Of a DNA stretch of 64,000 nt, positions 18,069-27,037 are shown piece by piece (the stretch's first letter is position 1; each line of letters opens with the position of its first letter). The notes under the pieces are model-generated. The model was not told where the DNA came from and ran no database searches. It saw only the letters and a list, made by a program, of their open reading frames with translations. This DNA is from Microvirga makkahensis. GTDB lineage: Bacteria > Pseudomonadota > Alphaproteobacteria > Rhizobiales > Beijerinckiaceae. The position numbers and the translations under genes are program-made. The stretch lies in assembly GCF_009830105.1 (NCBI RefSeq), contig NZ_WURB01000009.1, forward strand, positions 110,209-174,208, read 5' to 3'.

Positions 18069-18716
18069 GATTCCACCCTGCTGTTGGTGTGTTCGTTGTC
18101 CATGCTCCGCGGCGAGGCGGAGCGCGTGTGGAGCCACGAAGCTCTCGTCAATCAATTCGCGATGCGTTTTTTTAGGCTGAACGTTTCGATGTCCGCGGCA
18201 CCAGCAATCAGAGACAGATCCTCTCCTATCCTGGAGATAGGGAGTATTCGGTCTGGCTTATCTGGAATTTGCCCAAGGACAGGGAGGCAAATACCTGCAC
18301 CTGACGTGCTTTGTCTGTCTGAAATCCGACAATGCATATAACTCATTGGTAGTATACCGGAGTATGCAGCAAATTTACTGTCAAGTTTCCGAGAAGACCC
18401 AAATTTCCGTTGGGGCATGTAGGAGACCGACCCCGTTTCGGCCCCTTAGAGCAGGCCTCCGCGAACAGGCTCCGGTGCGCGCCGGACAATACGGCAAGCC
18501 AAAGACGAGCCGTGTATCCACGCCAACGGAAACCGCCTCGCATTTCGCAAATCAGGCTCTCAAGGGACGAGTGGTGCCAGGGCAGAATACACCTCCCTAT
18601 AGGTCACAAGGTCTTAGGCCAAAGCGGGACACAAAACGATTTGCTGGAATCATTGGGCTTTATTGGCCTTGAGTCCCACCGCTTTCCCGCTCCTCTCACG
18701 GCTCGAAGGGCGGAGG
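18069..18716. other. Intergenic stretch without a recognised gene
   Basis: About 650 bases. Short open frames on both strands have no recognisable content or ribosome sites. It presumably holds the promoter of the minus-strand small protein and then decayed DNA. Confidence 0.5.
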
Positions 18717-18896
18717 ATGAGTGAGTGTCAACCGATAGAGACTGCTCCCAAGGACGGAACCCGCGTCCGGGCCTTCCATGAACACGACCCCAGCCGAGAC
18801 GGCGTGACTGGAGCCTGGAATGGCCAAAAGTGGTCCGGCTCAGCATGGTTCATCGATCCTCGGACCATGTACCTCTACAAGCGGCCGACCCATTGA
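18717..18896 (+). CDS. Small hypothetical protein (phage-type QPIETAPKDG family)
   Basis: 59 aa. The opening CQPIETAPKDGTRVRAF and the later GAWNGQKWSGSAWF are typical of short proteins often found in alphaproteobacterial phages and accessory regions. Their function is unknown. GGAGG abuts the ATG directly, which is closer than normal, so the translation level is uncertain. It supports a mobile origin for the region. Confidence 0.55.
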   Translation: MSECQPIETAPKDGTRVRAFHEHDPSRDGVTGAWNGQKWSGSAWFIDPRTMYLYKRPTH

Positions 18897-19043
18897 GTCC
18901 CTCTGCCCTGCCTTGCTCTGGGAGGGGAGGATTAGCGTCATGACTGCCGCTCATCGGCTCACAATGACGTGCAACACCGTTTATGGAATGCCTGCCTGGA
19001 GGCAACATGGGCCTACAGACGAAGCTAGTAGGGAGGTGTGCAC

Positions 19044-19496
19044 ATGGAGATTAGGATAGCCCGTACTGAAGACGCTGAGCAGGCTTGTACAGTGCTGCGT
19101 CGTTCCATCCAGGATCTATGCCACGCCGACCACAGCGGAAATGCAGCCAAGCTCGCTGACTGGCTCTCCAACAAGACCCCGGAGAACGTGGCAGCCTGGA
19201 TCAGCCATCCTCAGAGCCACGTGTTCGTCGCCGCGGAAGGCGAAACGATCCTCGGGGTGGCTGCCATGACCGCGGCTGGAGAGATCACCCTGAACTACGT
19301 TGCGCCGGATGCACGGTTCCGGGGCGTGAGCAAGGCCCTGATTGAGCGGCTGGAGGTTCAGGCCCGCGAGCTGGGTCTGGACCGCTGCACCCTCAACAGC
19401 ACCGAGACGGCACGCCAGTTCTACCTGTCCCTGGGGTACCAGGAGCAAATTGCGCCTGCCAACGGTCCCTGCCGCATGGCAAAAGCCCTGACCTGA
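19044..19496 (+). CDS. GNAT family N-acetyltransferase
   Basis: 150 aa GNAT-fold enzyme. N-terminal EIRIARTEDAEQACTVLRR, central strand VFVAAEGETILGVAAM, then NYVAPDARFRGVSKALI, a variant of the acetyl-CoA-binding loop (R-x-x-G-V/I-S), and a C-terminal RQFYLSLGYQ. GGGAGG lies eight bases before the ATG at 19044. The substrate is unknown. It converges with the next gene. Confidence 0.85.
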   Translation: MEIRIARTEDAEQACTVLRRSIQDLCHADHSGNAAKLADWLSNKTPENVAAWISHPQSHVFVAAEGETILGVAAMTAAGEITLNYVAPDARFRGVSKALIERLEVQARELGLDRCTLNSTETARQFYLSLGYQEQIAPANGPCRMAKALT

Positions 19497-19532
19497 CATC
19501 GGAACTCGGACCATGATTTCCGAGATGGCCTT

Positions 19533-20042
19533 TCATGGAACGAGCGCTTTTGAAATCACGAGCTTTGTGTAGGTCAGATTGGGGGCTTTGACGGTCTCAA
19601 TACGGAATGTCGCGTGGTCCCGCTCGACACATTCAGGCTCGTCAGGCAGGTCGATGTCGCGATAGTCGAAGAGAAAAACCCGCCCTGTAGCCGCCACGCT
19701 GTCGATGAACACAAGGGCGCGCCTCCCCTCATCCACCCACCGGTCATGGGGAACGAACTTTAGCTGAGAGGAAGAGTGAGGCAGGAGCCGGGGTATCCAA
19801 GCCGAGGGCATAGAATAGTCGCCGAGCCAACAAACGTGATCCCATTTCTCCGGGTAGATCTGGCTGAAGGGCACAACCGCTCCCCTGGTCGCGAGGAGGC
19901 GGTCAGCCAAGGCCTCATCCTCTGCTGTGACATCGTCTGATATCAGCCAGAGGCCGAGACCTGCCAAAGCGGCGAATCCGCTGAGACCGATAAGCACCTT
20001 TCGCCCAATCCGCCGCACGGCGCTCTCCAAGAAACAAGGCAT
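19533..20042 (-). CDS. Membrane-anchored hypothetical protein
   Basis: 169 aa with one N-terminal hydrophobic helix (about 16-35, VLIGLSGFAALAGLGLWLIS) after a basic start, so it is probably anchored in the inner membrane with a periplasmic domain. That domain has WDHVCWLGDYSM and a VFLFDYRDIDLPDEPECVE segment. I do not recognise the family. It stands alone in the accessory region. Confidence 0.55.
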   Translation of the reverse strand: MPCFLESAVRRIGRKVLIGLSGFAALAGLGLWLISDDVTAEDEALADRLLATRGAVVPFSQIYPEKWDHVCWLGDYSMPSAWIPRLLPHSSSQLKFVPHDRWVDEGRRALVFIDSVAATGRVFLFDYRDIDLPDEPECVERDHATFRIETVKAPNLTYTKLVISKALVP

Positions 20043-20297
20043 CCTATCAGGCGCCTACGCGCGTGAGATGATTGTCCGCAAATTTCCGACAATCCCCTTT
20101 TATGGAACCGGATGATGTGTAATTTTTGAAGTGCTCGGAAGATGCATTTCTGACCAGCGGGCTGTCCCCTGTAAAGACCTAGTCTAACCAGCTCTTATGA
20201 ACCCCTATGCTCGTCTCTGAATACTCGCGAGTTCCTTATGTGAATGCCGCCTGCCAGCGGGTTCTCACCAAGGAAAATCCGTGTCTCACACTCCTGT

Positions 20298-20858
20298 ATG
20301 ATCAGCGATAGCGATGGCATTGTTGCCTTCCTTCAAAGCCGCCCAGATATGCTGCGCATCCTCCGAGCGGTGGAGACTTTGGGGCTGCCGGATTGTTGGG
20401 TTGGGGCAGGCTTCATCCGCAATGCTGTGTGGGGTGCCTTAACTGGACAGCCAAATGCATCGTCATGGGACGACGTTGATGTTGTCTACTTCTGCCGATC
20501 AGACCTGAGCCCAAGCCGGGATCAGGCCCTTGGAGATGCGCTCCAGGCTGTTTGCCCAGATGTGAAATGGTCGGTGAAGAACCAGGCTCGCATGCACATC
20601 GGAAACGATGATCAGCCCTATACCGACACTGAGGATGCCCTCCGACACTGGCCCGAGTGCTGCACCGCCATTGCGGCTCGCTGCGCAGACCGGACCATTG
20701 CGCTCCTAGCACCCTTCGGGTTGGACGATCTTCTGAGCATGGTCGTTCGCCCAACACCCTCGTGCGCATCCAAGATGGGGGTCTACCGGGGCCGCGTCGA
20801 TGGCAAGAGATGGCAGAGGCGGTGGCCCATGCTTCGGATCGATTTCGCTCCGCCATAG
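20298..20858 (+). CDS. Nucleotidyltransferase family protein (DUF925-like)
   Basis: 186 aa. It shows CWVGAGFIRNAVWGALTG, then WDDVDVVYF, the G-x(n)-D-x-D metal site of a nucleotidyltransferase-like fold, and the conserved end YRGRVDGKRWQRRWPMLR. These match the bacterial family once called DUF925, for which no reaction is established. The ATG at 20298 is taken because 18 upstream codons lack homology. The position of a histidine-aspartate pair near the middle varies in the family. Confidence 0.8.
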   Translation: MISDSDGIVAFLQSRPDMLRILRAVETLGLPDCWVGAGFIRNAVWGALTGQPNASSWDDVDVVYFCRSDLSPSRDQALGDALQAVCPDVKWSVKNQARMHIGNDDQPYTDTEDALRHWPECCTAIAARCADRTIALLAPFGLDDLLSMVVRPTPSCASKMGVYRGRVDGKRWQRRWPMLRIDFAPP

Positions 20859-20961
20859 GGGCCTCGGCATGATCGCAGAACGAGTCCCATGGAACCTAAG
20901 CGACTGATTGTACTAGCACACTCGAGGGTTTTTCATTTTTGAGACGTTTACACTCCCTACT

Positions 20962-21852
20962 GTGAAGGCAATTTTGGTTGTGCATCATGAAGTCCGACCG
21001 GAAACGTACCTGCTCGATGACCGCGCTGGCGCTGTGCGCAGCTACTTTCCACTCTTCCAGGTTGGGGCCGATAGCGCCGAACCCAGGAGGGATACCGTTG
21101 CCTCAGCGCAGGCCTATGTAGGTCAATTCATCAGGGATGATGCCGGGGCCTGCTTTGGCGAAACCCATTTCAGCTTGGCCCGGATAGAGGGAAAGCAAGA
21201 GGATTCCGGCTCTGCCTTCTTGCGCCGCGCGATCGTGTTGATCGACGGATCCGGATCGATGGCCGGTCGGCTCAATGGTCGCACTAAGCTCGACCTCGCC
21301 CGCCAAGCCGCTCGGACGTTTATCGACTCCCTTCCATCGGACGCCGAGGCTTCCGGGATCGCCTTCGGCCAACAGGGGAACAATACCCGAGCTGGCAAGG
21401 AACAATCCTGTTCCGCTATAAACACATTAGCGGCAATGACCCCACATCATTCCGCTCTGCTGGCAACCCTCGACGAAACCAAAGCCGTCGGGTGGCCCCC
21501 ATTGGCAGCAGCCATAGAGCAAGCACAAGCCATGCTCCAGAATTCATCTTCTTCCGGCGAGCAGATCATTTATGGCATTTCTGACGGGGAAGAGACCTTT
21601 GGCGGAGATCCCGTAGAGATTGCACGACGGGTCAATCAGGGGCAAACCCGGGCCATTGTGAACATTATCGGGTTCGGCTTGCCACCGAAGGAAGCGGCCT
21701 CCCTGAAGTCCGTCGCCAATGCGGGCGGGGGCACGTTTGTCGATGCACACACCAATCGGGCTTTCAATGAAGCCATGGGGGTGGTGCGCGAATCCAACCG
21801 GCGGGCCGGGAATGCGGTCAGGCCAGGCGAGGCGCGCCCATGCCCTACATGA
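20962..21852 (+). CDS. VWA-domain protein, possibly frameshifted at both ends
   Basis: 296 aa frame from a GTG. The von Willebrand A domain begins about residue 89 with the MIDAS motif DGSGSM (D95, S97, S99) and continues through ISDGEETFGGDP and IIGFGLPPKEAASLK. The N-terminal about 85 residues look poorly structured. Another frame at 20988 has a signal-peptide-like start. After codon about 290 a second frame carries a charged helix (ALHEREALSLLQARHKDL and further) to 21997. The gene may therefore have lost its secretion signal and tail by frameshifts. The role is unknown; VWA proteins bind partners through a metal ion. Confidence 0.7.
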   Translation: MKAILVVHHEVRPETYLLDDRAGAVRSYFPLFQVGADSAEPRRDTVASAQAYVGQFIRDDAGACFGETHFSLARIEGKQEDSGSAFLRRAIVLIDGSGSMAGRLNGRTKLDLARQAARTFIDSLPSDAEASGIAFGQQGNNTRAGKEQSCSAINTLAAMTPHHSALLATLDETKAVGWPPLAAAIEQAQAMLQNSSSSGEQIIYGISDGEETFGGDPVEIARRVNQGQTRAIVNIIGFGLPPKEAASLKSVANAGGGTFVDAHTNRAFNEAMGVVRESNRRAGNAVRPGEARPCPT

Positions 21853-21997
21853 GAGAGAGGCCTTGTCCTTGTTACAGGCCCGCCACAAGGACCTGAACGC
21901 CCGTGTAAAGGCATTCTCCGAGCGCCTCGAGGCCGCCGAGCGCGACGCACGCACCAAGATCGACAAAGCCAAAGACCCGGCGGGGATGTCACGTTAA
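21853..21997 (+). pseudogene. Probable displaced C-terminal helix of the VWA protein
   Basis: The frame shifted by one relative to the VWA gene encodes a charged coiled-coil-like helix (LLQARHKDLNARVKAF, ERLEAAERDARTKIDKAK) and ends at 21997. It has no start or ribosome site of its own and looks like the missing tail of the preceding gene. Confidence 0.5.
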
Positions 21998-22105
21998 CTG
22001 AATATAGCCTTGGAGCCGCCCACTAAAGACTTTCATCACTTTTCTCCGCCATAGCCCTGGCATATCCTGCTCCCGCGAAAACACCGCCGTCTCCTTGATA
22101 GCTCA

Positions 22106-22699
22106 CTAGCTGGGAGGCGATCGATCTAGCTGTGCCCGGGAAAAGGCATTGAAGGGTCTCGCGTCCGGATGCAGAATAGAAGCAATCCATCGATCCGGAA
22201 TTTCTTGCAATTCCGCGTTATACAAGCGCACCGCACTGATGAAGTCGCTTCGAGCAATTACAATTCGATCCTCGAGCTGCTGAAGCGATCTGATCTGATT
22301 CATGAACTCGGTATCGCCCGCGATGTCAGGGTACCGTTGGACCATTGCATATAACTGAGCAATTGCTGCTGACAGTCGGCGCTGGGCCCTCGCAAAAGTT
22401 CTGAAACGCTGGCCGTCCGCTATGGAGCCATCGTCCGCCACCACGGCAAGAACTTCGTCTCGGGCTGCAGCCGCTTCGGCTAACAATTCGCGTTCGGAAG
22501 GTACCCTCTGCCGAACGATCTCGATCAGAGGTTCAACTTTGTGGATGCGCTCGAGATACAGAGTCAGAACTTGCCCCCATGCCAAGCGCGCACGCTCGCG
22601 GAATTGTGGGGCATCCGAATCGCAACCTGCTTGGAGGAGGCCGATCGAGCTGACTACTCCAATCAGAAACAGACGCTTGATCAAAGCATTCTCCGGCAA
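22106..22699 (-). CDS. LemA-like lipoprotein
   Basis: 197 aa. The signal sequence ends with LLQAGC (lipidated C26). The mature part is helical and has the LemA-like layout: VLTLYLERIHKVEPLIEIV, ARAQRRLSAAIAQLYAMVQRYP, then ARSDFISAVRLYN and a short Pro/Phe-containing end (RPFNAF). LemA proteins are membrane-linked helical bundles of poorly defined role. Here the anchor is a lipid instead of the usual membrane helix. The family match is by pattern only. Confidence 0.7.
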   Translation of the reverse strand: MPENALIKRLFLIGVVSSIGLLQAGCDSDAPQFRERARLAWGQVLTLYLERIHKVEPLIEIVRQRVPSERELLAEAAAARDEVLAVVADDGSIADGQRFRTFARAQRRLSAAIAQLYAMVQRYPDIAGDTEFMNQIRSLQQLEDRIVIARSDFISAVRLYNAELQEIPDRWIASILHPDARPFNAFSRAQLDRSPPS

Positions 22700-23538
22700 A
22701 TCTCTGGCGGTCGTGTCGCCAGATTAGTTTCCGGCTGTAATCTTCGAACGGCTGACATTGATCGCCGATTCCGTCCCGAGATACAAGAAGCTGGAGCCTA
22801 GATGGCCTCTACCTACTCCCGCGACACCACTGCCACGTCGAACTCACCGGCCAACCCGTGAACACCTGGCCTGAGGAATGGCAGCACTCGGCGTCCCGTA
22901 GATTTATCCCCGTACTTCACAAGAAGATGCGGCAGCCGTTCGACTCCCGGCCAATCGTTTGTCAGGTTCCCTCTTCGTTTGCGCCGAATCCGATATGGCT
23001 GAGCATGCCGCAGATCAAGAAGCTGACAGTGTTGCAGGTTTTTGAGGCCAGAATGCGCTAGACGGCCGGTGAGCGCGGGACCTCAAAAAGCTCGCTGCGG
23101 CGTATCGGATCAGTCCCTCAACCCTCGCCAATGCGGCTCTCTGCTAGGCCTTCAAGGATCCGCCCATGCCGCCTCGACGGCCTTGATGCTGAGATGACGA
23201 TGGCAGAGCGATTTGACCGAACGTTTCAGCCAAGGCGGCTTTGATCAAGCGTGTTGGGGGAGGATGCACGCCTGCCCTCCCCTCGCCTGGAGATCGCCGC
23301 CAAGCGGGGCTGCGAGATTGCTCAGAAGCAACTCAATGAAGGGTACCGCCGGGGTTTGAACGGTGCAGGGCCATTTATCCTGATCTGGTGAAGCGATTGG
23401 GCCCCGATCGCCACAAAGAAACCCCGCCAGCCTGAGCCAGCGGGGCGTGGTGTCCAAGCAATGTGCCGCATCTCCTGGGAAGGAGACGACATAGAGTCGA
23501 TCAGCTTGGAGGCAAGGCGGATGAAGAGAAATCCTTCA
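22700..23538. other. Intergenic stretch without a recognised gene
   Basis: About 840 bases. Short frames (for example 22858-23061) show no family features. A CCCCGC/GCGGGG hairpin occurs at 23418-23446 without a T run. Base composition and lack of codon structure suggest decayed DNA. Confidence 0.5.
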
Positions 23539-23805
23539 TCAGGTTAACGTTTGAATCGCGCTGCTGATCGGGTCCGACAGAAGGCTAATCACGAAAAGGA
23601 TACAAAGCAGAATTTGAATCAGCGTTTGTGACCCCCGAGTGAGCCCAAGGAGAAGAAGAGCGAGCGCTACAACAAAATACGGTCCATCGTAGACCGACTG
23701 CATCCATAGCAGCAGGTATGCAACGACCGCGTATACGGCAGATCGGGCAGCGCGAAGCGTGCTTTCCCTAGCGAAGTATTCCATTTCACGAGCGAGATTG
23801 CTCAT
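23539..23805 (-). CDS. Small two-helix membrane protein
   Basis: 88 aa. Hydrophobic stretches at about 26-40 and 45-80 (YFVVALALLLLGLTRG, LLCILFVISLL) predict two or three inner-membrane helices. The ATG at 23805 has GGGGGT upstream; a TTG four codons earlier is less likely. Unknown family, no partner evident. Confidence 0.55.
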   Translation of the reverse strand: MSNLAREMEYFARESTLRAARSAVYAVVAYLLLWMQSVYDGPYFVVALALLLLGLTRGSQTLIQILLCILFVISLLSDPISSAIQTLT

Positions 23806-23900
23806 TGTTACCCCCAACGAAATATCCGGTAAAATTACAGCAGTGCACCATCAAGCAAGTGGGCATTCCATCGCGGTTCGGTTCCTCCGCCTAAGATCAC

Positions 23901-25817
23901 CTACCGGCTCGCTGCTTCGGCTTGCACACTGTTGTGAATCGTAATCCTGGGCCCAATTTCCTTAGCCAGTTCGTGAGACGCGGCCAAGCCCATGTGCGTG
24001 TTATCGATGAGGATCGGCCATCCATCTTTGTCGAAGTGCTTACACTTCCGCTTAGGGCAGAGAGTATCTAGCGGGGAAATGTAATTCACAGCAGGTTTCT
24101 CAGCTAAGAGCTCTTTGTATCTTTCGTTGCTCTGGAATTGTGCGTCCTGGACGGCGGCATCAAAACGGGACGAGATCAGATCTCGCGTGAGACGGCCTAC
24201 CATACCCTCGTAAAGCTCTGGCATGTTTGGTCGATAGAATTGGATTGGGCCAACCACGTGAACCGATGTAATCTCGGCTAATCGTGCGGCTCTATTGACG
24301 AAAGCGCGCAGATAAGTGTCGCTGAGCACTTCTCGCGTAGTCATTATGATGCCATCGAAATCACCCGGGCGCAGCTGATCAAGATAGTCGATCAGGGCCA
24401 TGCAGGCTGGCCGTCTCTGATCGATACGCTCGTAGCCAGAGAGGGTGCAACTGCTTGACGCGAGAAGGCTGACATTGAGATCTGGCCTGGCTCGGCTCAA
24501 ACCGTCGAAGAGATGCGCCGCATGCGAGTCACCAACCAGTAGAACTCTTGGGCGCCCGTCGCGAGACTTTACGCATGGCTCCTCGGCAGCTTTGAAATCA
24601 GCATTTGCGCCGATCCAGCACTTGTTATGCAGTGCCGCCCGGCGCTGCGCCCTAATCTGTGCCTTCAGAGCTTTGGCGTACTTATTGGCGGCATCAGGCA
24701 ATCTCCATGGGAAGCCATTCGTAACATTCCCCGCAACGCCGAAAGCGATGAAGACGATGCTAGCCGTTGCAAAAAGCGCCACAGCCTGGCTCCGGCTCGG
24801 CATGACGGCCCGAAAGCGAATTGGCCGCTCAATAATGAAATACGAGATGGTCGAGATTGCGAAGGTCGCGGCAATGGCCATCGCAAACTGCATCGAGGAC
24901 GGATCGCCGTAGATGATATTCAGAAACGCGAAGAGCGGCCAGTGCCATAGGTAAAGCGCATAACTGATCAGACCGACAGCAACGAAGGCTTTTGTCGAAA
25001 GCAGCTTGCTGGCGAGCCCACCTTGTGCCTGGATCACCAGAGCGGTCCCGATAGTAGGGAGCAAAGCCCAAAAGCCGGGGAACGCCATTGTAGGGTCGAA
25101 GAAGACAATGCATCCGGCGATGGTCGCAAGGCCTGTTACGCCAACGACATTTTGCCATAAGGCAGAGCGCGGAGCTGGTATAATCCTGAACGCTAGAATG
25201 CCACCGACCGCCATCTCCCAGAAACGCCCGAAAGAATTGTAAAAGGCTGAGTTAAGGTCATTATTGGCAACGAAATATATATTGATGGCGAATGACAGGC
25301 CGATGATCGCGCATACCATTCCGGCACGGCCGGCGCGACTCAATCGTGCAGTGGTTAGCAGAAGGACGGGGAAGAAGAGATAGAACTGCTCCTCAACCGA
25401 CAAGGACCACGTGTGCAGGAGTGGCTTTAGATGCGAAGGTCCGTCGAAATAACCGGCTATGTCCCAGAAGAACCAGTTTGAAACGAATAGCAGAACAGCC
25501 ACAAGGCTATTGGAGAATTCCTCCATGGCCTCGGTCGACAGGAGATACCCTCCGGCCACTGCGCTGAACAAAAGTACCGGAATTGCCGGGGGAAGAAGGC
25601 GTCGAATTCGACCCTCATAGAAAGCGCGCAGAAAGGGACCAATTGGCCCCTCGTGTTTGAGGATTATGCTCGTGATCAGATAGCCTGATATCACGAAGAA
25701 GACATCAACCCCGATGAAGCCGCCGGCGAAGAGGCTGAAATGCGCATGGAATAAAATGACAGACAGAACCGCAACAGCCCGAAGGCCATCGATGTCGGCG
25801 CGATAACTGAGTTTCAT
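23901..25817 (-). CDS. AT3/OafA-type acyltransferase with SGNH domain
   Basis: 638 aa inner-membrane enzyme that transfers an acyl (often acetyl) group to a surface glycan. The N-terminal acyltransferase-3 domain (about 1-350) has RADIDGLRAVAVLSVILFHA with H24, then FIGVDVFFVISGYLITS, and about ten helices. The C-terminal domain is an SGNH hydrolase with LLVGDSHAAHLF (nucleophile near S431) and a late DNTHMG. Fused AT3-SGNH proteins O-acetylate LPS or peptidoglycan. The ATG at 25817 is supported by homologous starts (MKLSYRADIDGLRA); the frame extends 29 codons upstream. Lower GC than the flanks hints at acquisition. Confidence 0.92.
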   Translation of the reverse strand: MKLSYRADIDGLRAVAVLSVILFHAHFSLFAGGFIGVDVFFVISGYLITSIILKHEGPIGPFLRAFYEGRIRRLLPPAIPVLLFSAVAGGYLLSTEAMEEFSNSLVAVLLFVSNWFFWDIAGYFDGPSHLKPLLHTWSLSVEEQFYLFFPVLLLTTARLSRAGRAGMVCAIIGLSFAINIYFVANNDLNSAFYNSFGRFWEMAVGGILAFRIIPAPRSALWQNVVGVTGLATIAGCIVFFDPTMAFPGFWALLPTIGTALVIQAQGGLASKLLSTKAFVAVGLISYALYLWHWPLFAFLNIIYGDPSSMQFAMAIAATFAISTISYFIIERPIRFRAVMPSRSQAVALFATASIVFIAFGVAGNVTNGFPWRLPDAANKYAKALKAQIRAQRRAALHNKCWIGANADFKAAEEPCVKSRDGRPRVLLVGDSHAAHLFDGLSRARPDLNVSLLASSSCTLSGYERIDQRRPACMALIDYLDQLRPGDFDGIIMTTREVLSDTYLRAFVNRAARLAEITSVHVVGPIQFYRPNMPELYEGMVGRLTRDLISSRFDAAVQDAQFQSNERYKELLAEKPAVNYISPLDTLCPKRKCKHFDKDGWPILIDNTHMGLAASHELAKEIGPRITIHNSVQAEAASR

Positions 25818-27037
25818 CTTCTGTCCCACCCGGTAGCGCCCCGCAGCGCTCCCCCCCTTGGTGGGGCACTTATACCTTCCTGGAAGGTAAATTCTAGTCT
25901 TCAACTGGCATCGATGGGATCAAAATCCACTTGGATATCATTGTCTTCCCGCGACTTATTGACCAGTAACGGAGTCAGAAACCGGATGAATACGTTACGT
26001 TACGAAATAACGAATGCTGCATCTGCTCACACTCCGTCCGGCATCCAGCCTGCTCTTTCCGATGCAGGATGACCTCCCGAAGCAGGCCGTCCAGCCGGTC
26101 CCCGTTGGGCAAAGCCTCCACCTGGCTCTGGCTCAAGCGCCCGCCAAAGAGCGACGGGCGAATAGCCGCGAAAACGGCACCTTATGCGGCCGCCGCGAAG
26201 AAGCCGAGCGAGGAATGCGTCACGCGCCCGGCTGGCCGCCGGACCTGGACCTTGCCGATGTGACGGGGAGTGGCTTGCCGGCCTCTGATGCGTCTAGTTC
26301 ATCCCGCCCCTTGATAAATCCGAATGCCGTCAGGCATAGGCCTCCGACGATCAACAGCGAACGGCTCGCGGTCAGTGGGTCGGCTCTGCACAAACAACTG
26401 AAGTGCTGATTGTGGTTTGGTCATCCGCGTGACCGCCGCATGACGCCCGCCTTGCTCCGCGTCCCGTTGACGGCGGCGCGCATGGGTTCTCCTTCCCAGG
26501 ATGGGCCAGAATACCGATTTCGGACAAATTCTCTTGGGTGATGCTGCGTCAACTAGACCATTCGGGGTCTGCCTTGTGCCATTTCCAGACCTTGCCCTCC
26601 CCAAAGGTCTCTTCGGCGCTGCCATCCATGACTACCCGTGCCTTAAGATTCTACGATTTGGACTGAGGGGCTGTCACACCATGCTCACTCATGTCGGGTA
26701 GCGGTGCGGGCTTGGCAGATCCGCCCGAGCTGTACCCACCGCAGTAGATCGGAACTCCTGCTCATACGATCTGTTCTGCTAGCGTCCACTGCTGAAGCTC
26801 CGCTTCAACGCAGGGCCGGATCGGGATCCACCATCTGTTTGTCGGAATGCAGTCAATGTCCTTGATGTCCCCAGAGTCAAACCGAATATCGCACCTGCGT
26901 GTCTGTGCGACGGCGGGTGCGCTCCCGCGCGAGGTGGATGGATCGGATCCTGTTGCTTCGATGGGGCACGGGAGCTCCTGCCGGACTATGCAGGATCGTC
27001 CGATGCACCATCCGGTTTAGGCGCGACGGTGATTGCA
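25818..27037. other. Long intergenic stretch without a recognised gene
   Basis: About 1.2 kb. Open frames at 26014-26409 (plus) and 26299-26625 (minus) have no recognised motifs, no good ribosome sites and mutually overlapping, biased codon use. One minus-strand segment near 26350 encodes a single hydrophobic run, possibly a relic of a membrane protein. Nothing else is seen. Confidence 0.5.

Noticed and set aside
22858..23061. Possible transposase remnant
   Set aside because: Short basic frame without catalytic residues or terminal inverted repeats.
25905..26625. Possible genes at 26014-26409 (plus) and 26299-26625 (minus)
   Set aside because: No ribosome sites, no recognisable motif, and they overlap one another; left as unassigned DNA.
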